Shown: in pieces, positions 26,006 to 35,923 of the stretch
Numbering within the stretch: position 1 is the first letter of the stretch
Layout: each line of letters begins with the position of its first letter
Source of the DNA: Helicovermis profundi
GTDB lineage: Bacteria > Bacillota > Clostridia > Peptostreptococcales > Acidaminobacteraceae
DNA: 64,000 nt
Assembly: GCF_033097505.1 (NCBI RefSeq)
Contig: NZ_AP028654.1
Location: 822,001-886,000 of the forward strand
Direction: 5' to 3'
Made by a program: the position numbers and the translations under genes
Notes under the pieces: generated by a model
Seen by the model: only the letters and a program-made list of their open reading frames with translations
Databases searched by the model: none
What the model was told of the DNA's origin: nothing

Positions 26006-27925
26006 TTACTCTGCATTAAAAATAATTTTAAAAGTTGTTCCTTCATTTATTTTAGAATCAACTAATATTTTGCCATGTAGAACACCGGTTACAATGTTAT
26101 AAACGCTATAAAGACCCATTCCCATATATCTGTTTCCTCTTTGTGAGGTATAAAATGGTTCGAAAATTTTGTTTTCAATTTCTTTGGGCATTCCATTTCC
26201 GTAGTCTTTAATCACAAGTTTAACTTCTTTTGATACTTCATTCATTGTTAGTATAACATCAATAATTCCACTTTTTGATTCATTATAAGCATGGTAGTAT
26301 GCATTTTCAATTATAGCAGATAATATTTGAAATAAAACGTTTTGAGAAATATTTAATTTAATATTTGCTTCAAGGTTTAAATTAAAAGTATAATTAGTAA
26401 AATTTTTATGATGTTTCAACATACTGATAATATTATTTATACTTTCATCAATTATTATATTTTCATTGCTAGATTCATAGTTATAGTTGGCAATTGATCT
26501 AAAATCATTAATAATTTTTGCTGCCTTATTTAAATATGTTAATGCCTTTTCAGTTGAAATATTTGCAGATTCTAAATACTCATTTACTTCAAAAATATCT
26601 GTTTCGCTTCGACTCATATGGTTAAAATCGTGTAATTTTTTTATAATAAAATTTAAATAAGATATTGTTGTTATACTATTTCCAAGTGGTGTATTTAGTT
26701 CGTGAGCAACACCAATTACGAGTCTACTAAGCGCGTTTAGTTTTTCAGATTCTACAAGTTGCATTTGTGTTTCTTCTATAACAGCTATTTGTTCGTTGAG
26801 TAATTTGTTTTTATTAACTAGTTCGGTTTCTTTTTTCTTCAATTCTTTAAGCGAAATAGAAAGTTTGTTATTTGCAACAGTAAGACTTTTTGAACGTTCT
26901 TTAACAAGTTCTTCTAGATGATTTGTAAGATTAGATAAATCTTCACTTATTCTTTTACTATTTTTCAGCTCTGCATTTAATTCATTTGTTTTTTCATTTA
27001 CTTTTTTCTTAAGTAATACAGTCCAAATACTTATTGTAGAAAATGATACTATAACGATAAAAAATAGGTATGTTAAAATTTTTTTTAGATTGCTGGAAAG
27101 CCAACTATAATTACCTAAGGAAATCCATTTATTAAGTAATTCTTGTTTTTTTGAATTTGGCATTGTTTTAAGGGCTTTATTAAGAATTGATACAAGAATT
27201 TTATTATTTTTTGGAGTTGCAAATCTAAGCTTATAATCAAAATTTATTTTAACCTCATTAGTAATAATCACATTAGATATGGCCATGTCTTGTATATAGT
27301 AAGATGCCTGTCCTAAGTCAAGAACCAGAGCATCAATTTTGCCAAGTGATAAATCGGTTAATGAGTCTTTAATGTCTGTATACTCATAAAGTTTATTAGG
27401 CTTATATGTAGCTTTAATATATTCTTCAACAGCGTAGTCTTTGATTAATCCAACTTTATAGTCAAATAACGTGTCAATATTTAAATTTTTATCGAAATTT
27501 TTACGCACTAAAACTACACTTGGTACATTTGCGTAGGGTTCAGTGAATGATAAGTATTTATCTCTATCGGTAGTTTTTACAATTGCACTTTGAAGATCTA
27601 CCTCATTGTTTTTTAATACATTTAATATATCAGTCCAAGTATTGTAATATACATATTCAAAATTTATATTGTAAGCTTTAGATATCCAATCAAGATAATC
27701 TCTTGAAAGACCTACAAATTCATTTTTTTTATAATATTCAATTGGAGCATAGTCGTGCTCAGGAGCAACTTTTATAAGGGGATGTTCATTAAGCCAGGTA
27801 ATTTCTTCAAGTGTAAATATATTGTTGTGACTTATTTCTTTTGCATATGAAGACATAATTAATAAAGCCAAAAATAAGATAGTTAATAATGAAAAAATAG
27901 TGATTATCTTAAATTTTCTATTCAT
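26006..27925 (-). CDS. sensor histidine kinase with solute-binding sensor domain
   Basis: A 639-residue membrane sensor kinase. After a signal anchor comes a type-3 solute-binding domain (about 40-265; LIKVAPEHDYAPIEYY, TTDRDKYLSFTEPYA), then a membrane segment (about 275-300) and a long coiled coil (about 300-395). The HisKA box follows, VIGVAHELNTPLGNS, with the phospho-acceptor His, and then the HATPase with N box AIIENAYYHA, G1 DYGNGMP and G2 GMGLYSVYNIV. The start chosen is ATG 27925 because GGAGG lies ahead of it; ATG 27937 overlaps that site. No response regulator is adjacent. It lies downstream of a lipoprotein and a chemoreceptor on the same strand, with a terminator between it and the lipoprotein gene. 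Confidence 0.9.
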   Translation of the reverse strand: MNRKFKIITIFSLLTILFLALLIMSSYAKEISHNNIFTLEEITWLNEHPLIKVAPEHDYAPIEYYKKNEFVGLSRDYLDWISKAYNINFEYVYYNTWTDILNVLKNNEVDLQSAIVKTTDRDKYLSFTEPYANVPSVVLVRKNFDKNLNIDTLFDYKVGLIKDYAVEEYIKATYKPNKLYEYTDIKDSLTDLSLGKIDALVLDLGQASYYIQDMAISNVIITNEVKINFDYKLRFATPKNNKILVSILNKALKTMPNSKKQELLNKWISLGNYSWLSSNLKKILTYLFFIVIVSFSTISIWTVLLKKKVNEKTNELNAELKNSKRISEDLSNLTNHLEELVKERSKSLTVANNKLSISLKELKKKETELVNKNKLLNEQIAVIEETQMQLVESEKLNALSRLVIGVAHELNTPLGNSITTISYLNFIIKKLHDFNHMSRSETDIFEVNEYLESANISTEKALTYLNKAAKIINDFRSIANYNYESSNENIIIDESINNIISMLKHHKNFTNYTFNLNLEANIKLNISQNVLFQILSAIIENAYYHAYNESKSGIIDVILTMNEVSKEVKLVIKDYGNGMPKEIENKIFEPFYTSQRGNRYMGMGLYSVYNIVTGVLHGKILVDSKINEGTTFKIIFNAE

Positions 27926-27941
27926 AATAGCCTCCATTTTG

Positions 27942-27970
27942 TAAAAAGGGTAGCAAATATAGAGCTACCC
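27942..27970 (-). terminator. terminator between lipoprotein and kinase genes
   Basis: GGGTAGC pairs with GCTACCC around a 9-nt loop and, on the minus strand, is followed by TTTTTAC. It lies 20 bp after the lipoprotein stop, so the kinase may receive only read-through or its own transcript. Confidence 0.85.
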
Positions 27971-27989
27971 ACATAATTAGTCTATAAAA

Positions 27990-29597
27990 CTATTTTCCCA
28001 AAAAACCATATCCATGCTTATCAAGTATTTGCTGGAATTCTCCAGATTTTTTCATCATAGCTAATCCTTCATTAAATCTTTTTATATATTCCTCATTATT
28101 AGGATAATCTTTTGAAATCATTATGGCGTAATTTGTTGTAGAAAATGGTGTTTTAAACCAATCAATATTGTCAATTTGATCTTTAAAATCTGATTTCATT
28201 AAATCTAAACTTGTTAATACGTCACCAGGATATAAATCAATTCTTCCGTTTATCAATTTATTCATTGAATCTGATTCCTTATCAGCTAAATCTGCTTTTA
28301 TTCCTGCCTTTTCTAGAGGATCAACATAGAAGAAATTCTTTACGCCACCAATTTTATATTTTTTTAGATCTTTGAAAGTAGTAAAATCTAAACCGGAAGG
28401 AATATTTTTATTCGATTTCAAATAAAAGAAAGAAGAAGTCGAGCTAACAATTGGATCAGTAAATGCATATTTAGCTTTTCTTTCATCAGTTATACTCCAA
28501 GGGTAAGATCCAAATGCATTTTTATTTTCTATTTCAGCTTTTGCTTTCGCCCAAGCATAGAATTTAAAATCAACTTTAACATTTGTAAGTTCAAAGGCTC
28601 TCTTAATAATTTCTGATGTAAAACCTTGATTTAATAAAGATTCCGAAACAAAAGGTGCATATTCACCAGTTGTAATAGTTATTGGATCGATTGAAGCATA
28701 TGTGCTACTTACATCAACACTTGATTTATCAGCAACCAAAAATCCATATCCATGTTTTTGAAGAATTTTGTCGTAATCGCCAGTTGCCTTAAGTTTAGCT
28801 AAACCTTCATTAAATTTTTGAATATATTCTTTTGCATTAGGGTAATTTTTATCAACTAACAGGCCCATATCGAGTGATTCAATTGGGGTTTTTAAAAATT
28901 TAAATTTCTCAATCTCGTTTGGATAAGTTTTTGTAATAAAATCGTGTGCTACAAGAGGACTTGCTGGTAGTAAATCTATTCTTTTATTATATAATTTTTT
29001 AATTGCTTCATCTTCTTTTAAAGAAATGTCAATTTCTATATTTTCTTTATCAAAGAGTGAAACATAAGAGTAGTCTTTAACTCCACCAATTTTGTATTTT
29101 TTAAGTGATTTAATATCGGTATAATCTTTTGGTGCATTTCCTCCATCTAAATACATAAGTTTTGTTTCACTTACTGTTATTGGATCAGTAAATAGAAAAT
29201 CTTTAGCTCTATCTTTGTTAAAGGACCAAGGAAATGTTGCAAAAGAATTATGACTATTAACTTCCTTTAGAGTTTTTGCCCATGTGTAAAATTTGAACTC
29301 CGTATCAATATTTACTTCGTCAAATGCTTTTTTTACGATTTCAGTTGTAAATCCTTGATTGTCAATTGTTTCTGAAACGTAAGGAGCCCATTCACCAATT
29401 GCAAATACTAACTTTTCACGTTTAACTGTATCACTTGAAGTATCACTTGAAGATGTATCGCTCGATGTTGAAGCTACCTCTTTTGCTTTTACGGTTTGAT
29501 TTTTTATGAGTAAATCTCTAGTAAAGCCATTATCTTTTATCGAACATCCTGTAAAAACAAGAATAGAAATTAAAAGCAGTGCGAAAATTTTTTTCAT
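27990..29597 (-). CDS. lipoprotein with two tandem solute-binding domains
   Basis: A 535-residue lipoprotein with lipobox LVFTGCS (Cys 18) and a Ser/Thr-rich linker (TSSDTSSSDTSSD). Two family-3 solute-binding domains follow in tandem, about 68-290 and 300-535. They are clear duplicates: IGEWAPYVSETIDNQGFTTEIVKKAF against TGEYAPFVSESLLNQGFTSEIIKRAF by position, then FKFYTWAK/FKFYAWAK and FATFPWS/FGSYPWS, and both end in ILQKHGYGFL/ILDKHGYGFL. No ABC permease or ATPase is near, so the ligand is more likely reported to the adjacent chemoreceptor and kinase than imported. It begins 15 bp after the chemoreceptor stop. Confidence 0.85.
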   Translation of the reverse strand: MKKIFALLLISILVFTGCSIKDNGFTRDLLIKNQTVKAKEVASTSSDTSSSDTSSDTVKREKLVFAIGEWAPYVSETIDNQGFTTEIVKKAFDEVNIDTEFKFYTWAKTLKEVNSHNSFATFPWSFNKDRAKDFLFTDPITVSETKLMYLDGGNAPKDYTDIKSLKKYKIGGVKDYSYVSLFDKENIEIDISLKEDEAIKKLYNKRIDLLPASPLVAHDFITKTYPNEIEKFKFLKTPIESLDMGLLVDKNYPNAKEYIQKFNEGLAKLKATGDYDKILQKHGYGFLVADKSSVDVSSTYASIDPITITTGEYAPFVSESLLNQGFTSEIIKRAFELTNVKVDFKFYAWAKAKAEIENKNAFGSYPWSITDERKAKYAFTDPIVSSTSSFFYLKSNKNIPSGLDFTTFKDLKKYKIGGVKNFFYVDPLEKAGIKADLADKESDSMNKLINGRIDLYPGDVLTSLDLMKSDFKDQIDNIDWFKTPFSTTNYAIMISKDYPNNEEYIKRFNEGLAMMKKSGEFQQILDKHGYGFLGK

Positions 29598-29612
29598 TTT
29601 ATAACCTCCTTT

Positions 29613-31226
29613 CTAAATTGTAAATGTCGCAGAAACTTCGATTAACTCTTCTGCAATTTTTGCTAAATCTGTTGAAGCACCTGAAATTTCATCAACTATT
29701 TGTTCTTGTTCTATCACTCTATCAAGAATATTTTCAGATTCTTTTACTGAAACTTTTGAGTTTTCAGTAATGCGTTCGATATTTTCGAGAACTTCTATTG
29801 CATGTTTTCTTTGTGAATGAGTGTTTCCTTTAATAACTGAGAGTTTATCAGAAGTATTTTGAGTTGAACTCATAATTTCTTCTAGTGATTTAACAGTAGT
29901 TTTCACGGTTCTATTGTTTTCTTCAATGGCTTTAGGAGCTTTTTTCATATGTTCTACAGCTTCTGAAATCGCAAGTAGAATTTCATCTACAGAATCTGAA
30001 ATTTGATGAGTTATTCCGTCGGACTGATCTGCTAGTTTTTTAATCTCGTCAGCAACAACTGCGAAACCTCTACCAGCTTCACCAGAACGAGCAGCTTCTA
30101 TCGAAGCGTTTAGTGAAAGAAGTTTAGTTTGACTAGTTATATCATTAATTAATCCAACAAAACTATTAATAGCTTGCGATTTTATTGAAAGTCCGTTAAT
30201 AATATCTTCAGCATCAACAACTATTGAATTTATTTGTTCAACGTTTTCTATAGTACGCTGAATAGATTCTTCTCCTTCCTTTGCTTTATTAAAAGATTCA
30301 ATTGAAGCAATTGAAACGTCATCTATACTAGAAGTAACATCTTCAAAAAATTCTGTAATACTTTTTACGGAAGTTTCTATTGTTTTTATATCTTCAGATT
30401 GTCCTTTTGTAATATTAACAATATCAGAAGTGTTATGAGAAATATCTTTTACAATGTCGATTGAGTTATCAACTGATGCAGCAAGTTCTTCAGATGATGC
30501 TGCAAGCGTATGAGCAGTGTTGTTGAATTTTGATACTAAATTAAATAGATTAATTGTCATATCGTTAAATTTTTTAGAAAGCATTCCAATTTCATCTTTT
30601 GATTTTACTTCAATTCTCTTAGTTAAATCACCACTAGCAATTACGTTAGTTGCATCAGATAAAGTGTTTATAGATTTAATAACAAGTTTTGTAACAAGTG
30701 ATATAAGAATTATTAATAAAATTAAAATAATTCCGTTTTGTACTGTAGTAGAAATAATAGAGTTTTTAATATCTTCTCTAATGTAATAGTCAGATAAAAC
30801 AACTTCTAAATATCCCGCAACATCTTCTCCATGCATAATAGTTTTCGCAAATCTATTATCTTTTATTTCACTAGGGAAATTTCTAAGATATTTATCATCA
30901 TATGCAGGTGATTTTCCTTTTTTATCAAGTACGTACATAGGCTTGTAATTAGCATCATAAAATGCTACAATCGCGACTTCTTTATCTTTTGCAACTGCAT
31001 CAGAAATATTTTTGATATTTTCTTCACTATAATCCCAAAGCGAATCTTTTCCAGCGGTTTCAAGTAGATCTACTAGAGCGTTACCGTTTTCTGTCAATGC
31101 AGCGACTTCGCTTTTAGATTGTTCAGAAATATTATAAATTAAAAACGAACCTAATATAATAATTGAAACAAGAACAATAGGAATAATAAATTTACTCGAT
31201 AATTTGTTTAGTTTAATGAATCCCAT
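29613..31226 (-). CDS. methyl-accepting chemotaxis protein
   Basis: A 537-residue transmembrane chemoreceptor. TM1 (about 13-30), an extracellular sensor of about 130 residues (small Cache-like: [33 protein letters not shown]), TM2 (about 162-183), HAMP (about 184-236; [21 protein letters not shown]), then a long cytoplasmic signalling hairpin. The tip that contacts CheA and CheW reads [27 protein letters not shown] (by position about 372-398). It heads the sensory operon, 15 bp from the solute-binding lipoprotein, which is a plausible ligand-loaded partner. AGGAGGT precedes the ATG on the minus strand. Confidence 0.92.
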   Translation of the reverse strand: MGFIKLNKLSSKFIIPIVLVSIIILGSFLIYNISEQSKSEVAALTENGNALVDLLETAGKDSLWDYSEENIKNISDAVAKDKEVAIVAFYDANYKPMYVLDKKGKSPAYDDKYLRNFPSEIKDNRFAKTIMHGEDVAGYLEVVLSDYYIREDIKNSIISTTVQNGIILILLIILISLVTKLVIKSINTLSDATNVIASGDLTKRIEVKSKDEIGMLSKKFNDMTINLFNLVSKFNNTAHTLAASSEELAASVDNSIDIVKDISHNTSDIVNITKGQSEDIKTIETSVKSITEFFEDVTSSIDDVSIASIESFNKAKEGEESIQRTIENVEQINSIVVDAEDIINGLSIKSQAINSFVGLINDITSQTKLLSLNASIEAARSGEAGRGFAVVADEIKKLADQSDGITHQISDSVDEILLAISEAVEHMKKAPKAIEENNRTVKTTVKSLEEIMSSTQNTSDKLSVIKGNTHSQRKHAIEVLENIERITENSKVSVKESENILDRVIEQEQIVDEISGASTDLAKIAEELIEVSATFTI

Positions 31227-31536
31227 AATGACCTCCTTTTAAAAAATAATATCCAAACTTTATTACTTATATATTATTTATACACATTAGTTTTAAAACG
31301 AAACACTTATGTAGTAATAAATTAATAACAGCGTGTTAAGTTATTGAAACAATTGCACTTCAGTACAAAATTCGACAAATTTTTTGCGGTGAAATAGAAT
31401 TTTTGTACAATAAAAACACTTGAACTGGTGATATTAGAAAGCGTTTTATTTTGATATTTTATTTTATAAAATACTACATTGATTTATAATTAGAATTAGA
31501 TATAATTATATAAAAGCAAAAACTTAAGGAGTTATT
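31227..31536. other. divergent intergenic region, chemoreceptor/LysR
   Basis: About 310 bp separate the minus-strand sensory operon from the plus-strand LysR gene. It must hold both promoters. AT-rich TATAAT-like boxes lie near 31500-31510 ahead of the LysR gene, and there are several short dyads, but no sigma-D-type motility promoter or riboswitch was recognised. Confidence 0.4.
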
Positions 31537-32427
31537 ATGGATATTAACTATGATTATTATAAGGTGTTTTATTATGCATCGAAATTTATGAATTATACTA
31601 AAGCAGGTGAGAGTTTATTTGTTTCCCAATCATCGGTAAGTCAATCAATAAAAAACTTAGAAAAAGCACTAGGCGTTGAACTGTTTTATAGAAGTGGAAA
31701 GTCAATGGCTCATACTGAGGAAGGTAAGATTCTTTATGAATATGTAAAAAAAGCACTTCAATTATTCGAGTATGGAGAAAAAGCAATTATAGATATGAAT
31801 TCTCTTGAAAGAGGAAATATAAATATAGGTGCAAGTGATACGGTAAGTAGGTATTATTTAATGGATTATATAAGAAAATTCTATAAAGATTACCCTAATA
31901 TAAAAATAAGTATCAATAATAGACCATCTCTAATATCTAAAACTTTAGTTGAAAAAGGTGAACTTGATTTTGCAGTTATAAATATAGATCCTAGTATTGT
32001 ATATAAAAACTTAAATGTAAAGAAAATTAAAAGTATAAAAAATTTAATTGTAGTATCAAAAGACTTTATGGAAAACAAAATAATTAATAGTGGAAATTTA
32101 TTTGAACACACAATTATTTCATTAGAAGAAAAATCAACAACTAGAAAAATATTTGATAATTACTTTAAAGAAAAAAAAATAGATTTCAAACCACAGCTGG
32201 AATTTGGTTCAGTTGATATAATTATTGAAATGGTAAAAATGGGAGTAGGATTAGGATTTGTAAATAGCATGGCGGTAGAAAAAGAATTAAGTAGTGGAGA
32301 TTTAGTGGAAGTAAAGTTAAATATGAATCTGCCTAGTATTGATATTGGCATCATTTATAATGAAAATATCCCCCTATCAAAAGCGTCGAAAAAATTTATT
32401 GAGATGATAAAAGAAAATATGGTGTAA
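31537..32427 (+). CDS. LysR-family transcriptional regulator
   Basis: A 296-residue LTTR. The N-terminal HTH is YYASKFMNYTKAGESLFVSQSSVSQSIKNLEKALGVELFYR (residues about 11-51), followed by the linker helix and a periplasmic-binding-fold effector domain (about 88-296; INIGASDTVSRYYLMDYIRKF, then MGVGLGFVNSMAV). AAGGAG precedes the ATG. It is convergent with nothing and reads toward the acyl-CoA dehydrogenase operon, but a 300-bp regulatory gap with a sigma-54 promoter separates them, so control of its own or the divergent operon is equally possible. Confidence 0.9.
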   Translation: MDINYDYYKVFYYASKFMNYTKAGESLFVSQSSVSQSIKNLEKALGVELFYRSGKSMAHTEEGKILYEYVKKALQLFEYGEKAIIDMNSLERGNINIGASDTVSRYYLMDYIRKFYKDYPNIKISINNRPSLISKTLVEKGELDFAVINIDPSIVYKNLNVKKIKSIKNLIVVSKDFMENKIINSGNLFEHTIISLEEKSTTRKIFDNYFKEKKIDFKPQLEFGSVDIIIEMVKMGVGLGFVNSMAVEKELSSGDLVEVKLNMNLPSIDIGIIYNENIPLSKASKKFIEMIKENMV

Positions 32428-32498
32428 AAACAATTTACAATGTAATTTTTTTTTACACAGAGAGAACTCCCTTGTGTACGTTAAAGTTTGACAAAAAC

Positions 32499-32559
32499 AT
32501 CACAAAATATTAAAAATCATTGTAAAAGTATTTTACAATGATTTTTAATATTTTGTGAT
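32499..32559. repeat. perfect 29-bp palindrome upstream of sigma-54 promoter
   Basis: Arms 32499-32527 and 32531-32559 are perfect inverted copies with a 3-bp centre (gta). The core reads ATTGTAAAA-gta-TTTTACAAT. Further copies of the half-site TTTACAATG lie at about 32436-32444. It lies 105-165 bp upstream of the sigma-54 promoter, the usual distance of an enhancer site, and also 70 bp after the LysR stop, where it could terminate transcription, although it has no T tract. Confidence 0.75.
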
Positions 32560-32661
32560 TAATAATAATATATTTTTACTTGGTTTAGAGTTAAATAAGC
32601 CTATTAGCTATGTAAAAAAGAAATAATTTGATTTGAAAAAAAGCGGGATAATATATAGATG

Positions 32662-32677
32662 TGGCATAAAAATTGCA
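32662..32677 (+). promoter_or_regulatory. sigma-54 promoter of the acyl-CoA dehydrogenase/Etf operon
   Basis: TGGCATAAAAATTGCA matches the -24/-12 consensus TGGCAC-N5-TTGCA, with GG and GC ten bases apart. It is 54 bp upstream of the acyl-CoA dehydrogenase start. A sigma-54 activator gene lies directly downstream of the operon at 35924. Confidence 0.85.
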
Positions 32678-32730
32678 TGTATAATTGTTAAACGATTAAC
32701 TAATTTGAATGATATGGATTGGAGGATAAA

Positions 32731-33870
32731 ATGAATTTTAATTTAAGTGATGAATACGTACTTCTTCGTCAGATGTACAGGGATTTTTCAGAAAATGAAG
32801 TGAAACCGATTGCAGCAGAGGTTGATGAAGAAGAAAGATTTCCAGAAGAAACAGTTGAAAAAATGCGTAACTTTGGGCTTCTAGGAATACCTTTTCCAAA
32901 AGAATTTGGAGGAGAAGGCGGTAATAATATTATGTATGCGATGGCTGTAGAAGAATTAAGTAAACTTTGTGGTACAACTGGAGTTATTGTTTCGGCACAT
33001 ACTTCACTTGGAGCAGCTCCAATATATGAATTTGGAAATCCAGAGCAAAAAGAAAAATATTTAGTTCCACTTGCAAGTGGAAAAAAACTTGGAGCTTTTG
33101 GATTAACAGAACCGGGTGCAGGTACGGATGCATCAGCTCAGCAAACAACTGCGGTACTTGAAGGTGATAATTATATTCTTAATGGATCAAAAATATTTAT
33201 TACTAATGCAGGTTATGCAGATATTTATATTATATTTGCTATGACTGATAAAGAAAAGGGTCTAAAAGGAATATCTACTTTTATTGTTGAGAAAGATTTT
33301 GAAGGATTTAGTGTAGGTAAAAAAGAATTAAAACTTGGTATAAGAGGTTCAGCAACTTGTGAACTTATATTTGAAAATTGCAAAGTTCCAAAAGAAAATT
33401 TACTTGGTAAAGTTGGTCAAGGTTTTAAAATTGCTATGAAAACTCTTGATGGAGGAAGAATCGGTATTGCAGCTCAGGCGCTTGGACTAGCGCAGGGTGC
33501 GTTAGATGAAACAGTTAAATATGTAAAAGAAAGAAAACAATTTGGAAGATCAATTTCTAAGTTTCAAAATACACAGTTTATGTTAGCAGATATGAATACA
33601 AAAGTTGAAGCTGCAAGACTTTTGGTATATAAAGCTGCATTTAAAAAGGACCAAAAGGAAAGATATTCAGTTGATGCAGCTATGGCAAAACTTTACGCAT
33701 CTGAAACTGCTATGGAAGTTACAACGAAGTGTTTACAACTTCATGGTGGTTATGGTTTTACAAGGGAATATCCAATTGAAAGAATGATGAGAGATGCTAA
33801 AATAACTGAAATATATGAGGGAACTTCAGAAGTTCAAAAAATGGTTATTAGTTCAGCTTTATTAAGGTAA
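32731..33870 (+). CDS. acyl-CoA dehydrogenase (butyryl-CoA dehydrogenase-like)
   Basis: A 379-residue FAD flavoprotein that reduces or oxidises short-chain acyl-CoA. The family signatures are GAFGLTEPGAGTDASAQQT (about 125-143), GGRIGIAAQALGLAQGALD, and GYGFTREYPIERMMRDAKITEIYEGTSEVQ by position (about 340-370), with the catalytic Glu in IYEGTSE as in butyryl-CoA dehydrogenase. It is followed by etfB and etfA, the layout of the Bcd-Etf complex, which in Clostridia can bifurcate electrons to ferredoxin. thl, crt and hbd are absent here, so the acyl substrate may instead come from amino-acid fermentation. Start ATG 32731 follows GGAGG. Confidence 0.92.
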   Translation: MNFNLSDEYVLLRQMYRDFSENEVKPIAAEVDEEERFPEETVEKMRNFGLLGIPFPKEFGGEGGNNIMYAMAVEELSKLCGTTGVIVSAHTSLGAAPIYEFGNPEQKEKYLVPLASGKKLGAFGLTEPGAGTDASAQQTTAVLEGDNYILNGSKIFITNAGYADIYIIFAMTDKEKGLKGISTFIVEKDFEGFSVGKKELKLGIRGSATCELIFENCKVPKENLLGKVGQGFKIAMKTLDGGRIGIAAQALGLAQGALDETVKYVKERKQFGRSISKFQNTQFMLADMNTKVEAARLLVYKAAFKKDQKERYSVDAAMAKLYASETAMEVTTKCLQLHGGYGFTREYPIERMMRDAKITEIYEGTSEVQKMVISSALLR

Positions 33871-33938
33871 ATAAAATATATGAGTCTTACTTAGAGTAAT
33901 TATATTTTAAGGTAAATGCAAAAAATAGGAGGAAAAAA

Positions 33939-34721
33939 ATGAAGATAGTTGTTTGTATAAAACAAGTTCCTGACACTACAGAAGTAAAACTTGACCCTAA
34001 AACAGGAACTCTAATAAGAGATGGTGTACCAAGTATAATTAATCCAGATGATAAATCAGGATTAGAATCTGCATTAGTATTAAAAGACAAATATGGTGCT
34101 CATGTAACAGCAGTTACAATGGGACCTCCTCAAGCAGAAAAAGCACTTCGTGAGGCTCTTGCTATGGGAGTGGACGAGGCTGTTTTACTTACTGACAGAG
34201 TATTTGCAGGAGCTGATACTTTAGCTACTTCAACTGCACTTGCGCATGCTATAAAAACATTGGATTATGATTTGATAATAACTGGAAGACAAGCAATAGA
34301 TGGAGACACTGCTCAGGTAGGACCTCAAATTGCAGAACATTTGGATATCCCACAGGTATCTTATGTTTCTTCAATAGAAAAAATAAATAATGGATTAGTA
34401 TTAAAAAGATCATTTGAAGATAGATACCATATGTTAGGTGTTGATTTTCCTTGTCTTATAACTACACTTAGTGAATTAAATGAACCAAGATATATGTCCG
34501 TTTCAGGCATACTTGATGCATATAGAGAAAAAGAGATCAGAATTTTAAATTTTAAAGATATCAATGCAAATGTTGAACAAATGGGCTTAAAAGGATCTCC
34601 AACAAAAGTAAAAAAATCATTTACAAAAGGTATAAAAGCTTCTGGAGCAGTTTATGAACTTCCTCCAAAAGAGTCGGCAAAGATTATAGTTGAAAAATTA
34701 CTTGAAAAATACTATATATAG
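33939..34721 (+). CDS. etfB: electron transfer flavoprotein beta subunit
   Basis: A 260-residue Etf beta subunit. It opens with MKIVVCIKQVPDTTEVKLD and carries the conserved GRQAIDGDTAQVGPQIAEHL (about 124-143), the nucleotide-binding segment that in bifurcating Etf proteins holds the second flavin. It forms a heterodimer with EtfA and passes electrons between NADH, ferredoxin and the acyl-CoA dehydrogenase. AGGAGG precedes the ATG; the gene is 68 bp after the dehydrogenase and 9 bp before etfA. Confidence 0.95.
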   Translation: MKIVVCIKQVPDTTEVKLDPKTGTLIRDGVPSIINPDDKSGLESALVLKDKYGAHVTAVTMGPPQAEKALREALAMGVDEAVLLTDRVFAGADTLATSTALAHAIKTLDYDLIITGRQAIDGDTAQVGPQIAEHLDIPQVSYVSSIEKINNGLVLKRSFEDRYHMLGVDFPCLITTLSELNEPRYMSVSGILDAYREKEIRILNFKDINANVEQMGLKGSPTKVKKSFTKGIKASGAVYELPPKESAKIIVEKLLEKYYI

Positions 34722-34730
34722 GAGGGCTTT

Positions 34731-35747
34731 ATGAATTTTGAAGATTATAAAGGTGTTTTAGTTTTTATAGAGCAAAGAGATAATATTATAGAAAATGTGT
34801 CACTTGAATTACTAGGAAAAGGAAAAGATATTGCAAATGAATTGGGAGAAGATCTTATAGCTGTTCTTTTAGGGAGCGACAATGAAGATCTTGCTAAAAA
34901 AGTATCCATGTATGGAGCGAATAGAGTTGTATACGTAGATAATAAAAATCTAGATATATATACAACGGAACCATATGCACAGGCCTTAACTGAAATTATA
35001 AAAAAAGAAAATCCTGATGTTGTTCTAATAGGTGCAACTTCAATTGGTAGAGACCTTGCACCAAGAGTATCAGCAAGACTTAAAACAGGGCTTACTGCTG
35101 ATTGTACAAAACTTGAGGTATCAGAAGATAGGCAATTAATGATGACTAGACCTGCATTTGGTGGAAATATTATGGCTACTATTGCATGCCCTGATAATAG
35201 ACCCCAAATGTCAACAGTTAGACCGGGGGTTATGAAAAGGCCACTTAAAGACGAAGAAAATTTATCATTAATACAAAAAGTTGATATTAAATTTAATGAA
35301 TCTAAATTTAAAGTAAAAGTTCTTGAAGTAACAAAAGAGACTAAAGAAAAAATTAATATCGAAGATGCTGATGTTTTAGTTTCTGGTGGAAGAGGAATAG
35401 GTCATAAAGACGCATTTATAAAGTTAGAAGAACTTGCAGGAGTATTAAAAGGAACAGTTTCCTCATCAAGAGCAGTAGTAGATGCAGGTTGGCTTGATCA
35501 TGATAGACAAGTTGGACAAACAGGAAAAACTGTAAGACCAAATGTGTATTTTGCACTTGGAATTTCTGGAGCTATTCAACATATGGCAGGAATGGAAGAA
35601 TCAGAATGTATAATTGCTATAAACAAAGATGCTTCAGCTCCAATATTTGATATTGCAGATATAGGTATTGTGGGTGATGTTCACAAAATAGTACCTCATT
35701 TAATTGATGAAATTGAAAATGCTAAAAGTATAAAATATAATCAGTAA
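34731..35747 (+). CDS. etfA: electron transfer flavoprotein alpha subunit
   Basis: A 338-residue Etf alpha subunit. The FAD-binding C-terminal domain is clear: VSGGRGIGHKDAF (about 218-230), SSRAVVDAGWLDHDRQVGQTGKTVRPNVYFALGISGAIQH by position (about 243-283), and INKDASAPIFDIADIGIVGD (about 296-315). The N-terminal domain binds EtfB. There is no N-terminal ferredoxin extension as found in some clostridial homologues. It ends the sigma-54 operon and is followed by a long terminator hairpin. Confidence 0.95.
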   Translation: MNFEDYKGVLVFIEQRDNIIENVSLELLGKGKDIANELGEDLIAVLLGSDNEDLAKKVSMYGANRVVYVDNKNLDIYTTEPYAQALTEIIKKENPDVVLIGATSIGRDLAPRVSARLKTGLTADCTKLEVSEDRQLMMTRPAFGGNIMATIACPDNRPQMSTVRPGVMKRPLKDEENLSLIQKVDIKFNESKFKVKVLEVTKETKEKINIEDADVLVSGGRGIGHKDAFIKLEELAGVLKGTVSSSRAVVDAGWLDHDRQVGQTGKTVRPNVYFALGISGAIQHMAGMEESECIIAINKDASAPIFDIADIGIVGDVHKIVPHLIDEIENAKSIKYNQ

Positions 35748-35780
35748 ATTATATTTTAATTTAATAAATGCTGCAAATTA

Positions 35781-35826
35781 AAGAATGTTTTATTTACGAG
35801 TGTTTATGTAAATAAAACATTCTTTT
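35781..35826 (+). terminator. etfA terminator
   Basis: A 17-bp perfect stem, AAGAATGTTTTATTTAC paired with GTAAATAAAACATTCTT, ends in TT and lies 34 bp after etfA. The T tract is short. Confidence 0.75.
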
Positions 35827-35923
35827 GTATTAACAAAACATTATAGCTAGTAAAAATGATTAATTGTGGTATAATTTTGAAGTGGATTATATTACTTAAT
35901 ATTACATTTAAAGTGGAGCAATT

